Positions 30,512 through 42,900 of a stretch of 64,000 nucleotides of DNA are shown here, in pieces. The notes below the pieces were generated by a model. That model was given only the letters and a program-made list of their open reading frames with translations, had not been told where the DNA came from and did not search any database. Numbering within the stretch: the stretch's first letter is position 1; every line of letters begins with the position of its first letter. Origin of the DNA: Nemertoderma westbladi (taxonomy: Eukaryota > Xenacoelomorpha > Nemertodermatida > Nemertodermatidae); the NCBI GenBank assembly GCA_032718475.1, contig JAUCBJ010008016.1, positions 29,829 to 93,828 on the forward strand. Direction: 5' to 3'. A program made the position numbers and the translations under genes.

Positions 30512-31480
30512 CTCCTGTCACATCTGTCGATAACTTTAGTTTACTCTCTACTGTAGCCGAACAGTGAGGATTACGATAGTTATCGTAAAAGTGAGGAGAT
30601 TTAAGGCGAGGGTGAGACTAGAGACGCAGATTGTATGAATATTATAGCGGAACGTGCAAAAGGTGGAACTAAAAGCAGGCGTGAAACAGCAATAATTCTA
30701 AAACGCTCGGATTAGGCGTTTCCATGGCTACCACATTAGATGGGCAATTAATAAATACCCTAGCTTTGTTGTAAATATGGAAATTTGAAGATAAATATTT
30801 ATTCACCAGTAAATATTCAAATTATGAAATCTTTACAACTTCATCTAAAGTTTTCTGATTAGAACTTCTCATACCCAGTGATGCAGGTGTTAAAAAAAGT
30901 GGTAGTTCTGGGAGATTTAATCACTGCAAGTGTTGGCGGGTTACAACAGTAGTTACTCTCTATTTTAAAGAAAGTGGACATACAGATAGCGTCTTAGAGA
31001 AGTGGTACTTTATGCATATTGTATTCAACCGGTTTTCGGTAGACCGACAAAAATAAGAAACACAACAAGGAAGGCAACACCATACCCCACCCGCCCCGCA
31101 ACTAACATCCGCACAAATACGAAACACCATTTTCATTTGATAACATTGTTTCTATGATTTTTGATCTCTCCCACTCCCACCACCAGTGATGCACCCATGC
31201 TACAGTACCTACCTGTTGTAGGCGGGGGTTGGTTGCTTGACCCAGAAACGATGTAGTAAATGGCTGCTTGATTCCCAGTGATTTACATACCCGTGATAGT
31301 TTATTTAATGCGACCGTGTTTGGATGTGTTTTCAAATCGATGCGAAACAGATTGTTTTTGTATTTATTATATCTCGTCTCGTCGAAATATCAATGTTAAT
31401 TACCAATTAAGGTAATTACGTTACAGAGTCACGTAATTCTAACCAAAACAATAAACGAAAGATACAGTTTCATATTTGTA
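30512..31480. other. Intronic sequence, no further features
   Basis: Part of the 2.4-kb intron between two cytoplasmic-tail exons; no exon, RNA gene or repeat is supported here. Confidence 0.4.
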
Positions 31481-31553
31481 ATTCGGAATCGTTCGGGTCG
31501 GAATTATCCGGGTCGGAATTGTCCGGGTCGGAATTGTCCGGGTCGGAATTGTC
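31481..31553 (+). repeat. Short 17-bp tandem repeat
   Basis: About four to five units of TCCGGGTCGGAATTG in the intron between cytoplasmic-tail exons. The last bases vary (TTCGGG, TCCGGG). No splice-site sequence is embedded, in contrast to the arrays nearer the membrane-spanning exons. Confidence 0.85.
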
Positions 31554-32514
31554 TGTACACATTTTACCTTTACCTTTATATCAGCTGACATTTGTTCCGC
31601 CCCTCAACTGAGCTCAGACTGAGGTTTTATTAAACCGTCTGCAGTTACCCAGTCTGCCGCTAGGGAGTAAAAGTGATTAGGAGAAATCTGCTTATATTTT
31701 GCTTATAATTTTTTCGAGTTGACAATTAACATTAATTTATTTCACGTGCCTCGCGAAGGTACTTCGAGCTGTTAATGCACAATTTATATTATATTTTCCG
31801 GACCACGAAATGAGAAAGATTTACCTAAAACGTTCAGCAAAGGTTTATTGTGAGTAGCGGGAACTGCTATATAATACAATGGAGTAACATAATAAAACGA
31901 GATGTTTTGAACTGATTGCATATTATATAGTTAATATTATATATACCGGCATTAAGTTGTATAAATAATTACGTCAAAATTAGTTTAACGAATAAATTAT
32001 AATTAAAATATTAACAAAAAAATACGATGTAACATTTTATAACTCAAACAATAACGGATCGATTTTCTACCTTTTTCAGACAAGAAACTGTCCCAAAAAA
32101 ACGTTCAATAAAAACGGAGTAAAAATAATTGAATGATATAACGTTATCTGTATGAAATAAGTTGATTCCAGAAGAAATCGTAACTTCGCTATTTAACAGT
32201 TTGAAATTGTATTTTGTTCTACAAACTTTTTATTTTGAAGAGATAAATGTTAATATTCAATCGGTATTAATTGGCTCAGGTAATATGTGGGACGTTATTT
32301 GGGTCAGTTTACCCGTCTGAAAAAAAGAAGAAAAAACGTCTCAAAAAAACCTCCAAATAAAAACTGGCGACTTTCGCTAAGCCGTTTTCAACAAAACCAA
32401 TTAGTAATAAATCTTAAAGATTAATGTTAAGCAACTACAAATTTACTAACAAAACACAAAAAGTAAACAATTAAGTATTAGTTGTTTCCAGTAGTAGATC
32501 ATGTTTATTTCTAC

Positions 32515-32782
32515 CTGAACTATCAGCTAATTCGTCAATATCTAACTGCTGTTTGACCCCAGTGGTTGCGATAACAGCTGGTTGGATCTCTATCAACGGC
32601 TTGATTGAGTTCGAATCACCGGCAGCGTTCATTGGAGGAGTCGGGGATCTCGTATTCAACTCGATCTTGTGATTGGACCAATTACTTTTACTGTATTTCT
32701 TCGTCATCGAATCGGGATTGGATGAAGACGACGGGAATGCCGAACTCTTCCGAGCCGTGGTAGACAACGTCGGGGGATCGGC
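32515..32782 (-). CDS. Adhesion GPCR, first cytoplasmic tail exon
   Basis: 268 bp with acceptor GAATAG (32,783-32,788) and donor CAG|GTAGAAATAA (intron from 32,514). It begins in phase 0, matching the end of the TM7 exon, and ends with one nucleotide, matching the next exon. It encodes about 89 residues (ADPPTLSTTARKSS to DIDELADSS), rich in Ser, Thr, Asn and Pro: a flexible receptor tail with no transmembrane segment. An alternative is readthrough of the donor into a stop 14 codons on (32,471). Confidence 0.75.
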
Positions 32783-33260
32783 CTATTCGAATCAATTAAA
32801 CTTTAATTAAATTAAAAACATTTAAAAAATCTAATGAAATAAACTTTTATCTTAATCCCGGTTCACATATTTACATTCGCAGTGACAGCACGGCGGATTT
32901 TCGTCACGTTTTGACTTCTCTTTAACAGCGCCCTCCGTGTTTTCGGAGCGCTGTAACCCAAACCCTATGTAATAGGTCACCATTGCGCTCTCACAAAGCT
33001 GCCATGCGGTATTGTCACACAGCAAAGTGTATCTGTTAGCCGAACTTTGGTTCTGGCCTACTCCTATGTGACAATCATACAGTAAGCAGGGAGGAGTTTA
33101 TTAGCATGTAAATCAGCCCAGTAATTGATTCCAGCAGACTGAGGCGAGTCTTGCTGTGTCTCCTTTCTGTTTATGATGCGAACAGGTATTCGTTGGATTG
33201 ATGAGCATTAAAGACTCTCCCATTCAAAATTATAATTTGTTCCATATTTCTAATCAGCTT

Positions 33261-36143
33261 ACAGCACTGCTTGTACCAGATCTGTTGCCTCTAATCCTTT
33301 CTATTACTTACCGCACTGCTTGTACCAGATCTGTTGCCTCTAATCCTTTCTATTACTTACCGCACTGCTTGTACCAGATCTGTTGCCTCTAATCCTTTCT
33401 ATTACTTACCGCACTGCTCGTACCAGATCTGTTGCCTCTAATCCTTTCTATTACTTACCGCACTACTTGTACCAGATCGAGGGCCTCTAATCCTTTCTAT
33501 TACTTACCGCACTGCTTGTACCAGATCTGTTGCCTCTAATCCTTTCTATTACTTACCGCACCGCTTGTACCAGATCTGTTGCCTCTAATCCTTTCTATTA
33601 CTTACCGCACCGCTTGTACCAGATCTGTTGCTTCTAATCCTTTCTATTACTTACCGCACTACTTGTACCAGATCTGTTGCCTCTAATCCTTTCTATTACT
33701 TACCGCACTGCTTGTACCAGATCTGTTGCCTCTAATCCTTTCTATTACTTACCGCACTGCTTGTACCAGATCTGTTGCCTCTAATCCTTTCTATTACTTA
33801 CCGCACTACTTGTACCAGATCTGTTGCCTCTAATCCTTTCTATCACTTACCGCACTGCTTGTACCAGATCTGTTGCATCTAATCCTTTCTATTACTTACC
33901 GCACTGCTTGTACCAGATCTGTTGCCTCTAATCCTTTCTATTACTTACCGCACTGATTGCACCAGATCTGTTGCATCTAATCCTCTCTATTACTTACCGC
34001 ACTGCTTGTACCAGATCTGTTGCCTCTAATCCTTTCTATTACTTACCACATTGCTTGTACCAGATCTGTTGCCTCTAATCCTTTCTATTACTTACCGCAC
34101 TGCTTGTACCAGATCTGTTGCCTCTAATCCTTTCTATTACTTACCGCACTGATTGCACCAGATCTGTTGCATCTAATCCTCTCTATTACTTACCGCACTG
34201 CTTGTACCAGATCTGTTGCCTCTAATCCTTTCTATTACTTACCGCACTGCTCGTACCAGATCTGTTGCCTCTAATCCTTTCTATTACTTACCGCACTACT
34301 TGTACCAGATCGAGGGCCTCTAATCCTTTCTATTACTTACCGCACTGCTTGTACCAGATCTGTTGCCTCTAATCCTTTCTATTACTTACCGCACTACTTG
34401 TACCAGATCGAGGGCCTCTAATCCTTTCTATTACTTACCGCACTACTTGTACCAGATCGAGGGCCTCTAATCCTTTCTATTACTTACCGCACTACTTGTA
34501 CCAGATCGAGGGCCTCTAATCCTTTCTATTACTTACCGCACTGCTTGTACCAGATCTGTTGCCTCTAATCCTTTCTATTACTTACCGCACTACTTGTACC
34601 AGATCGAGGGCCTCTAATCCTTTCTATTACTTACCGCACTGCTTGTACCAGATCTGTTGCCTCTAATCCTTTCTATTACTTACCGCACTGATTGCACCAG
34701 ATCTGTTGCATCTAATCCTCTCTATTACTTACCGCACTGCTTGTACCAGATCTGTTGCATCTAATCCTTTCTATTACTTACCGCACTGTTTGTACCAGAT
34801 CTGTTGCCTCTAATCCTTTCTATTACTTACCGCACTGATTGTACCAGATCTGTTGCCTCTAATCCTTTCTATTACTTACCGCACCGCTTGTACCAGATCT
34901 GTTGCCTCTAATCCTTTCTATTACTTACCGCACTGATCTGTTGCCTCTAATCCTTTCTATTACTTACCGCACCGCTTGTACCAGATCTGTTGCCTCTAAT
35001 CCTTTCTATTACTTACCGCACTGCTTGTACCAGATCTGTTGCATCTAATCCTTTCTATTACTTACCGCACTGCTTGTACCAGATCTGTTGCCTCTAATCC
35101 TCTCTATTACTCACCGCACTGCTTGTACCAGATCTGTTGCCTCTAATCCTTTCTATTACTTACCGCACTGCTTGTACCAGATCTGTTGCCTCTAATCCTT
35201 TCTATTACTTACCGCACCGCTTGTACCAGATCTGTTGCTTCTAATCCTTTCTATTACTTACCGCACTACTTGTACCAGATCTGTTGCCTCTAATCCTTTC
35301 TATTACTTACCGCACTGCTTGTACCAGATCTGTTGCATCTAATCCTTTCTATTACTTACCGCACTGCTTGTACCAGATCTGTTGCCTCTAATTCTTTCTA
35401 TTAGTTACCGCACTGCTTGTACCAGATCTGTTGCCTCTAATCCTTTCTATTACTTACCGCACTGCTTGTACCAGATCTGTTGCCTCTAATCCTTTCTATT
35501 ACTTACCGCACTGTTTGTACCAGATCTGTTGCCTCTAATCCTTTCTATTACTTACCGCACTGCTTGTACCAGATCTGTTGCCTCTAATCCTTTCTATTAC
35601 TTACCGCACTGATTGTACCAGATCTGTTGCCTCTAATCCTTTCTATCACTTACCGCACTGCTTGTACCAGATCTGTTGCCTCTAATCCTTTCTATTACTT
35701 ACCGCACTGATTGTACCAGATCTGTTGCCTCTAATCCTTTCTATCACTTACCGCACTGCTTGTACCAGATCTGTTGCCTCTAATCCTTTCTATTACTTAC
35801 CGCACTGCTTGTACCAGATCTGTTGCCTCTAATCCTTTCTATTACTTACCGCACTGATTGTACCAGATCTGTTGCCTCTAATCCTTTCTATCACTTACCG
35901 CACTGCTTGTACCAGATCTGTTGCCTCTAATCCTTTCTATTACTTACCGCACTGTTTGTACCAGATCTGTTGCCTCTAATCCTTTCTATTACTTACCGCA
36001 CTGATTGTACCAGATCTGTTGCCTCTAATCCTTTCTATTACTTACCGCACTGCTTGTAACAGATCTGTTGCATCTAATCCTTTCTATTACTTACCGCACT
36101 GATTGTACCAGATCTGTTGCCTCTAATCCTTTCTATTACTTAC
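33261..36143 (-). repeat. 49-bp minisatellite carrying copies of the TM7-exon donor site
   Basis: About 59-60 tandem units fill most of the intron after the TM7 exon. On the minus strand each unit ends TACAAGCAGTGCG|GTAAGTAATAG, which is the exon end and donor of the TM7 exon. The exon-derived part is about 38 nt and the intron-derived part 11 nt. A minority of units (e.g. near 33,475, 34,310, 34,405, 34,455, 34,500) keep the exon-like GATCGAGG; most have GATCTGTT. One unit near 34,935 is shortened. The true exon copy is at 36,144-36,181. Confidence 0.95.
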
Positions 36144-36260
36144 CGCACTGCTTGTACCAGATCGAGGTCCTCTAATCCCTTTTGCTAAGTATCCTTTCCT
36201 CCGCAACGCATCTCGCACAGGTTTCGCCATGAGACAATGAAAAATAAATATAAAAACTCC
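36144..36260 (-). CDS. Adhesion GPCR exon: TM7 and start of tail
   Basis: 117 bp (39 codons), acceptor TGTATTTCAG just above 36,260 and donor GTAAGT at 36,138-36,143; phase 0 at both ends. It reads GVFIFIFHCLMAKPVRDALR, which continues the STQ of the previous exon into the FIFxFHC motif characteristic of TM7 in adhesion (family B2) receptors, followed by the positively charged start of the cytoplasmic helix. The last 38 nt of this exon are the part amplified in the neighbouring 49-bp minisatellite. Confidence 0.9.
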
Positions 36261-36339
36261 CTGAAATACAAAAAGAGAACATAGTAAATTATTCTTTAAG
36301 AATAGTGAACTAATTGTAGTTCATTAAACAATATTCGAG

Positions 36340-37320
36340 TTAGTGGCATGATTTAGTTCGAGAATAGTCGAGTTAGTAACGTGAGTTAGATCGAGAATAG
36401 TCCAGTTAGTGACGTGAGTTAGTTCGAGAATAGTCGAGTTAGTGACGTGAGTTAGTTAGATCGAGAATAGTCGAGTTAGTGACGTGAGTTAGTTAGATCG
36501 AGAATAGTCGAGTTAGTGACGTGAGTTAGTTCGAGAATAGTCGAGTTAGTGACGTGAGTTAGTTGGAGAATAGTCGAATTAGTGACGTGAGTTAGTTCGA
36601 GAATAGTCGAGTTAGTGACGTGAGTTAGGTCGAGAATAGTCGACTTAGTGGCGTGAGTTAGTTCGAGTATATTCGAGTTAGTGACGTGAGTTAGTTAGAT
36701 CGAGAATAGTCGAGTTAGTGACGTGAGTTAGGTCGAGAATAGTCGAGTTAGTGGCGTGAGTTAGTTCGAGAATAGTCGAGTTAGTGACGTGAGTTAGATC
36801 GAGAATAGTCGAGTTAGTGACGTGAGTTAGGTCGAGAATAGTCGAGTTAGTGGCGTGAGTTAGATCGAGAATAGTCGAGTTAGTGACGTGAGTTAGGTCG
36901 AGAATAGTCGAGTTAGTGACGTGAGTTAGGTCGAGAATAGTCGAGTTAGTGGCGTGAGTTAGTTCGAGAATAGTCGAGTTAGTGACGTGAGTTAGATCGA
37001 GAATAGTCGAGTTAGTGACGTGAGTTAGGTCGAGAATAGTCGAGTTAGTGGCGTGAGTTAGTTCGAGTATATTCGAGTTAGTGACGTGAGTTAGTTAGAT
37101 CGAGAATAGTCGAGTTAGTGACGTGAGTTAGGTCGAGAATAGTCGAGTTAGTGACGTGAGTTAGGTCAAGAATAGTCGAGTTAGTGGCGTGAGTTAGTTC
37201 GAGAATAGTCGAGTTAGTGACGTGAGTTAGATCGAGAATAGTCGAGTTAGTGGCGTGAGTTAGTTCGAGTATATTCGAGTTAGTGACGTGAGTTAGTTCG
37301 AGAATAGTCGAGTTAGTCTG
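36340..37320. repeat. ~33-37-bp minisatellite in the TM6-TM7 intron
   Basis: About 29 units of the type GAGAATAGTCGAGTTAGTGA + CGTGAGTTAG + TTC/ATC/GTC. On the minus strand each unit carries CACTAACTCG and (C)TAACTCAC, i.e. repeated CTAAC branch-point-like motifs. It ends about 80 bp upstream of the TM7 acceptor. Unlike the other arrays, no exon-derived sequence was recognised. Confidence 0.9.
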
Positions 37321-37767
37321 TCCGACAATAACTACGAGTCTGATAAATTCCCGAAAACTGGTCCCTAAAGATCTACAAAATTTGTTTTCTGTATTTATGT
37401 ACATTTATTGTAAATGTTTATGTAGCGATATTCGTTGCCACATTATGTGTTGCATAATAATAATAGCCGCATTATGGTAATCCGCGCCACAGAATAACAA
37501 CATCATTACCGGTAAAGCAACTATTTAGTGGTTTTTTTTCATGATTTAAAAATACCATTGACAGACAATTTAATAAAACAAAATGTTTGAGAATTAAATC
37601 AATATGTAATCGCATCATTGGAGTAGTTGAATTCAACCAGAGTGAATGAGCAGTTAATAACCCACCGTTAATCCGTAACATACTGAACATGTACGAAATG
37701 GTCGCGTTTCATAAGTAGTTACTAGTGATTTTACTCTAATATGAATGAATGGTTAATGAAGGTAATA
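37321..37767. other. Intronic unique sequence
   Basis: Part of the TM6-TM7 intron; no supported gene or RNA. Confidence 0.4.
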
Positions 37768-37820
37768 TGAATGGTTAGAGCAACCCGGAGGTCACCAGTT
37801 CGATCCCACCTGGACGTCAT
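37768..37820 (+). other. Partial tRNA-like sequence
   Basis: ATGGTTAGAGCAACCCGGAG followed by CAGTTCGATCCCACCTG resembles a D-arm and a T-arm with box B. The anticodon arm is incomplete. Probably a tRNA-derived SINE fragment in the intron. Confidence 0.35.
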
Positions 37821-37940
37821 TGCTTAATTTACTAAACTAAACCGAGCGAAAATTATAATAATTAGAGACATTCGGATTAGAGGTCGGCTAACCCGAACTG
37901 ATGCTGCAATAAGTTACCCCGAATATATAATTTCACTAAC

Positions 37941-38067
37941 CTGAGTCGAGATTAATATATTGAATAAATATTGTAACACGACTGCCTCTTCAGTTACAGC
38001 AAAAACACCGATTACCCAAGAGACTCCGAAAACTGGAACAATAACGCATAAACTCCAAACGCCTCCC
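37941..38067 (-). CDS. Adhesion GPCR exon: TM6
   Basis: 127 bp; acceptor GTTGTAG|GGG at 38,067/38,068 and donor GTTAGT at 37,935-37,940. It enters after two codon bases from the TM5 exon and leaves in phase 0. It reads GGVWSLCVIVPVFGVSWVIG and then QYLFNILISTQ, matching the TM6 signature of adhesion receptors (LLPLLGLTWVFG-like) and the beginning of TM7. All phases agree with flanking exons. Confidence 0.9.
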
Positions 38068-38250
38068 CTACAACACAAAAACAGAAAAGTTAATATCGAA
38101 AAACGCACCTAAACCTTGTGTAGACACAAAATATGAAAAAATATAATATTATTAACTTAATGAAATAAAATAAAATTAATAAAATAATATTATAATATAA
38201 TTCCAATATAAATCCAACTCTATAGCAAATGGAGCGGAAAAAATGAATTC

Positions 38251-38323
38251 GCCACCAGCGGGGATCGAACCCGCGTCTCCCGATAAACGTTCAGGTATGC
38301 TAACCACTACACCACGGAGTTGG
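38251..38323 (-). other. tRNA-like sequence (pseudo-tRNA/SINE head)
   Basis: On the minus strand, TGGTGTAGTGG fits box A and GGTTCGATCCC fits box B. A 5-bp anticodon stem (CCTGA/TCGGG) encloses a 7-nt loop with GTT in the anticodon position, but base 33 is C rather than T. The T-stem GCGGG/CCCGC is perfect. The 5' end does not pair with TGGTGGC at the 3' end, so a working tRNA is unlikely. Confidence 0.45.
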
Positions 38324-38339
38324 ATCATCCTTAGTCCTG

Positions 38340-38798
38340 TTTAATTACTTAATGATTTATACAATCTATGGATGTTAAACACAAATGCAATAATATTAAT
38401 ATTAATATCATAAACATCTCTATTTATAATTAAATTGTGTAGGTGTTTGTAGGTGTGGTTGAAATCACAAAAAGAATATTTTTCCAGCAGCAATAGCGTT
38501 GAATGTTATTGGGTTTATTGTACTGTATTACTAACGAGATGGTGAATATTGAAAAAATGATTTCCAAGACAATAAATACAACGCGATGCTAGTGAGAGAC
38601 AATATTTACAAATCCTCAGAATATCAACCCATGATGAGTTGCGGGGGTTTATTACGATGTGGTTTAGCTATTAAATAGCCTCGCAGTCTAAATCATGCAG
38701 CTTTCAAACGACGATAGCTCAGCTATTTCTACACGAAATTGTTATGTTTATATTGTCTTGTTTTTACATATTTGGCGATATGTACCTGAATTAAAACA
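38340..38798. other. Intronic unique sequence
   Basis: TM5-TM6 intron, downstream of the 40-bp array; nothing identifiable. Confidence 0.4.
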
Positions 38799-39821
38799 TT
38801 CCAGGAGATAATTCAATGTAACTCACTTGATCTGTTCTATCCAGGAGATAATTCAATGTAACTCACTTGATCTGTTCTATCCAGGAGATAATTCAATGTA
38901 ACTCACTTGATCTGTTCTATCCAGGAGATAATTCAATGTAACTCACTTGATCTGTTCTATCCAGGAGATAATTCAATGTAACTCACTTGATCTGTTCTAT
39001 CCAGGAGATAATTCAATGTAACTCACTTGATCTGTTTTATCCAGGAGATAATTCAATGTAACTCACTTGATCTGTTCTATCCAGGAGATAATTCAATGTA
39101 ACTCACTTGATCTGTTCTATCCAGGAGATAATTAAATGTAACTCACTTGATCTGTTCAATGTAACTCACTTGATCTGTTCTATCCAGGAGATAATTCAAT
39201 GTAACTCACTTGATCTGTTCTATCCAGGAGATAATTCAATGTAACTCACTTGATCTGTTCAATGTAACTCACTTGATCTGTTCTATCCAGGAGATAATTC
39301 AATGTAACTCACTTGATCTGTTCTATCCAGGAGATAATTCAATGTAACTCACTTGATCTGTTCTATCCAGGAGATAATTCAATGTAACTCACTTGATCTG
39401 TTCAATGTAACTCACTTGATCTGTTCTATCCAGGAGATAATTCAATGTAACTCACTTGATCTGTTCAATGTAACTCACTTGATCTGTTCTATCCAGGAGA
39501 TAATTCAATGTAACTCACTTGATCTGTTCTATCCAGGAGATAATTCAATGTAACTCACTTGATCTGTTCTATCCAGGAGATAATTCAATGTAACTCACTT
39601 GATCTGTTCTATCCAGGAGATAATTCAATGTAACTCACTTTATCTGTTCTATCCAGGAGATAATTCAATGTAACTCACTTGATCTGTTCTATCCAGGAGA
39701 TAATTCAATGTAACTCACTTGATCTGTTCTATCCAGGAGATAATTCAATGTAACTCACTTGATCTGTTCTATCCAGGAGATAATTCAATGTAACTCACTT
39801 GATCTGTTCAATGTAACTCAC
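38799..39821 (-). repeat. 40-bp minisatellite carrying copies of the TM5-exon donor site
   Basis: About 28 units; on the minus strand each contains AGAACAGATCAA|GTGAGTTA, the exact exon end and strong GTGAGT donor of the TM5 exon. The exon contributes ~15 nt and the intron ~25 nt. Several units (e.g. near 39,150, 39,255, 39,395, 39,465, 39,805) lack an 18-bp internal stretch. Units are almost identical. The authentic exon copy is at 39,822-39,836. Confidence 0.95.
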
Positions 39822-39974
39822 TTGATCTGTTCTATCTCCGATTTTTTATTAAAAGCCGAGCTTTTAAACATAGTTCTGAGTACAATAACAATAACGACCA
39901 TGTTAGCCACGGCTATAGCTAATGCGGGGCCTATGAAGGCATACAAAACACCAACGGAAGGATCTAACCAGCAT
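39822..39974 (-). CDS. Adhesion GPCR exon: ECL2 Cys-Trp and TM5
   Basis: 153 bp; acceptor CCTTTCCAG above 39,974 and donor GTGAGT at 39,816-39,821. One base completes the codon from the previous exon (giving ICWLDPS across the junction). It then reads GVLYAFIGPALAIAVANMV, the TM5 pattern of adhesion receptors (xAFIGPxxxxxxxN). The Cys is the conserved ECL2 cysteine expected to disulfide-bond to the Cys at the top of TM3. It ends with two bases of a codon completed by the TM6 exon. Intron retention would hit TGA immediately. Confidence 0.92.
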
Positions 39975-39984
39975 CTGGAAAGGA

Positions 39985-42900
39985 ATCATAAAGTATACAA
40001 AACACTAAATAAAACCAACTGTCGAGTTACATAAAGTATACAATACACTAAATTTTTTCTTAACTGTTGAGGTATATAAAGTAGAAAATAAACTAAACTA
40101 AACCTACTGTTGAGGTATATAAAGTAGAAAATAAACTAAACTAAACCTAATGTTGAGGTATATAAAGTAGAAAATAAACTAAACTAAACCTACTGTTGAG
40201 GTATATAAAGTAGAAAATAAACTAAACTAAACCTAATGTTGAGGTATATAAAGTAGAAAATAAACTAAACTAAACCTAATGTTGAGGTATATAAAGTAGA
40301 AAATAAACTAAACTAAACCTAATGTTGAGGTATATAAAGTAGAAAATAAACTAAACTAAACCTACTGTTGAGGTATATAAAGTAGAAAATAAACTAAACT
40401 AAACCTACTGTTGAGGTATATAAAGTAGAAAATGAACTAAACTAAACCTACTGTTGAGGTATATAAAGTAGAAAATAAACAAAACTAAACCTAATGTTGA
40501 GGTATATAAAGTAGAAAATAAACTAAACTAAACCTAATGTTGAGGTTATAAAGTAGAAAATAAACTAAACTGAACCTACTGTTGAGGTATATAAAGTAGA
40601 AAATAAACTAAACTAAACCTAATGTTGAGGTATATAAAGTAGAAAATAAACTAAACTAAACCTACTGTTGAGGTATATAAAGTAGAAAATAAACTAAACT
40701 AAACCTAATGTTGAGGTATATAAAGTATAAAATAAACTAAACCTAATGTTGAGGTATATAAAGTAGAAAATAAACTAAACTGAACCTACTGTTGAGGTAT
40801 ATAAAGTAGAAAATAAACTAAACTAAACCTAATGTTGAGGTATATAAAGTAGAAAATAAACTAAACTGAACCTACTGTTGAGGTATATAAAGTAGAAAAT
40901 AAACTAAACTAAACCTAATGTTGAGGTATATAAAGTAGAAAATAAACTAAACTAAACCTAATGTTGAGGTATATGAAGTAGAAAATAAACTAAACTGAAC
41001 CTACTGTTGAGGTATATAAAGTAGAAAATAAACTAAACTAAACCTAATGTTGAGGTATATAAAGTAGAAAATAAACTAAACTAAACCTAATGTTGAGGTA
41101 TATAAAGTAGAAAATAAACTAAACTAAACCTACTGTTGAGGTATATAAAGTAGAAAATAAACTAAACTAAACCTAATGTTGAGGTATATAAAGTATAAAA
41201 TAAACTAAACCTAATGTTGAGGTATATAAAGTAGAAAATAAACTAAACTGAACCTACTGTTGAGGTATATAAAGTAGAAAATAAACTAAACTAAACCTAA
41301 TGTTGAGGTATATAAAGTAGAAAATAAACTAAACTAAACCTAATGTTGAGGTATATAAAGTAGAAAATAAACTAAACTAAACCTAATGTTGAGGTATATA
41401 AAGTAGAAAATAAACTAAACTAAACCTAATGTTGAGGTATATAAAGTAGAAAATAAACTAAACTAAACCTAATGTTGAGGTATATAAAGTAGAAAATAAA
41501 CTAAACTAAACCTAATGTTGAGGTATATAAAGTAGAAAATAAACTAAACTAAACCTACTGTTGAGGTATATAAAGTAGAAAATAAACTAAACTAAACCTA
41601 CTGTTGAGGTATATAAAGTAGAAAATGAACTAAACTAAACCTACTGTTGAGGTATATAAAGTAGAAAATAAACTAAACTAAACCTAATGTTGAGGTATAT
41701 AAAGTAGAAAATAAACTAAACTAAACCTAATGTTGAGGTATATAAAGTAGAAAATAAACTAAACTGAACCTACTGTTGAGGTATATAAAGTAGAAAATAA
41801 ACTAAACTAAACCTAATGTTGAGGTATATAAAGTAGAAAATAAACTAAACTAAACCTACTGTTGAGGTATATAAAGTAGAAAATAAACTAAACTAAACCT
41901 AATGTTGAGGTATATAAAGTATAAAATAAACTAAACCTAATGTTGAGGTATATAAAGTAGAAAATAAACTAAACTGAACCTACTGTTGAGGTATATAAAG
42001 TAGAAAATAAACTAAACTAAACCTAATGTTGAGGTATATAAAGTAGAAAATAAACTAAACTGAACCTACTGTTGAGGTATATAAAGTAGAAAATAAACTA
42101 AACTAAACCTAATGTTGAGGTATATAAAGTAGAAAATAAACTAAACTAAACCTAATGTTGAGGTATATGAAGTAGAAAATAAACTAAACTGAACCTACTG
42201 TTGAGGTATATAAAGTAGAAAATAAACTAAACTAAACCTAATGTTGAGGTATATAAAGTAGAAAATAAACTAAACTAAACCTAATGTTGAGGTATATAAA
42301 GTAGAAAATAAACTAAACTAAACCTACTGTTGAGGTATATAAAGTAGAAAATAAACTAAACTAAACCTAATGTTGAGGTATATAAAGTATAAAATAAACT
42401 AAACCTAATGTTGAGCTATATAAAGTAGAACATAAACTAAACTAAACCTACTGTTGAGGTATATAAAGTAAAAATTAACTAAACTAAACCTAATGTTGCG
42501 GTATATAAAGTAGAAAATAAACTAAACTAAACCTAATGTTGAGGTATATAAAGTAGAAAATAAACTAAACTAAACCTACTGTTGAGGTATATAAAGTAGA
42601 AAATAAACTAAACTAAACCTACTGTTGAGGTATATAAAGTAGAAAATAAACTAAACTAAACCTAATGTTGAGGTATATAAAGTAGAAAATAAACTAAACT
42701 AAACCTTCTGTTGAGGTATATAAAGTAGAAAATAAACTAAACTAAACCTACTGTTGATGTATATAAAGTAGAAAATAAACTAAACTAAACCTAATGTTGA
42801 GGTATATAAAGTAGAAAATAAACTAAACTGAACCTACTGTTGAGGTATATAAAGTAGAAAATAAACTAAACTAAACCTAATGTTGAGGTATATAAAGTAG

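Noticed and set aside
33198-33392. 64-codon plus-strand frame at the edge of the 49-bp array
   Set aside because: Composed mostly of repeat units on the strand opposite the gene; no coding evidence.
39353-40034. Plus-strand frames reading MICSIQEIIQCNSLDLF repeats
   Set aside because: Antisense of the 40-bp donor array and TM5 exon.
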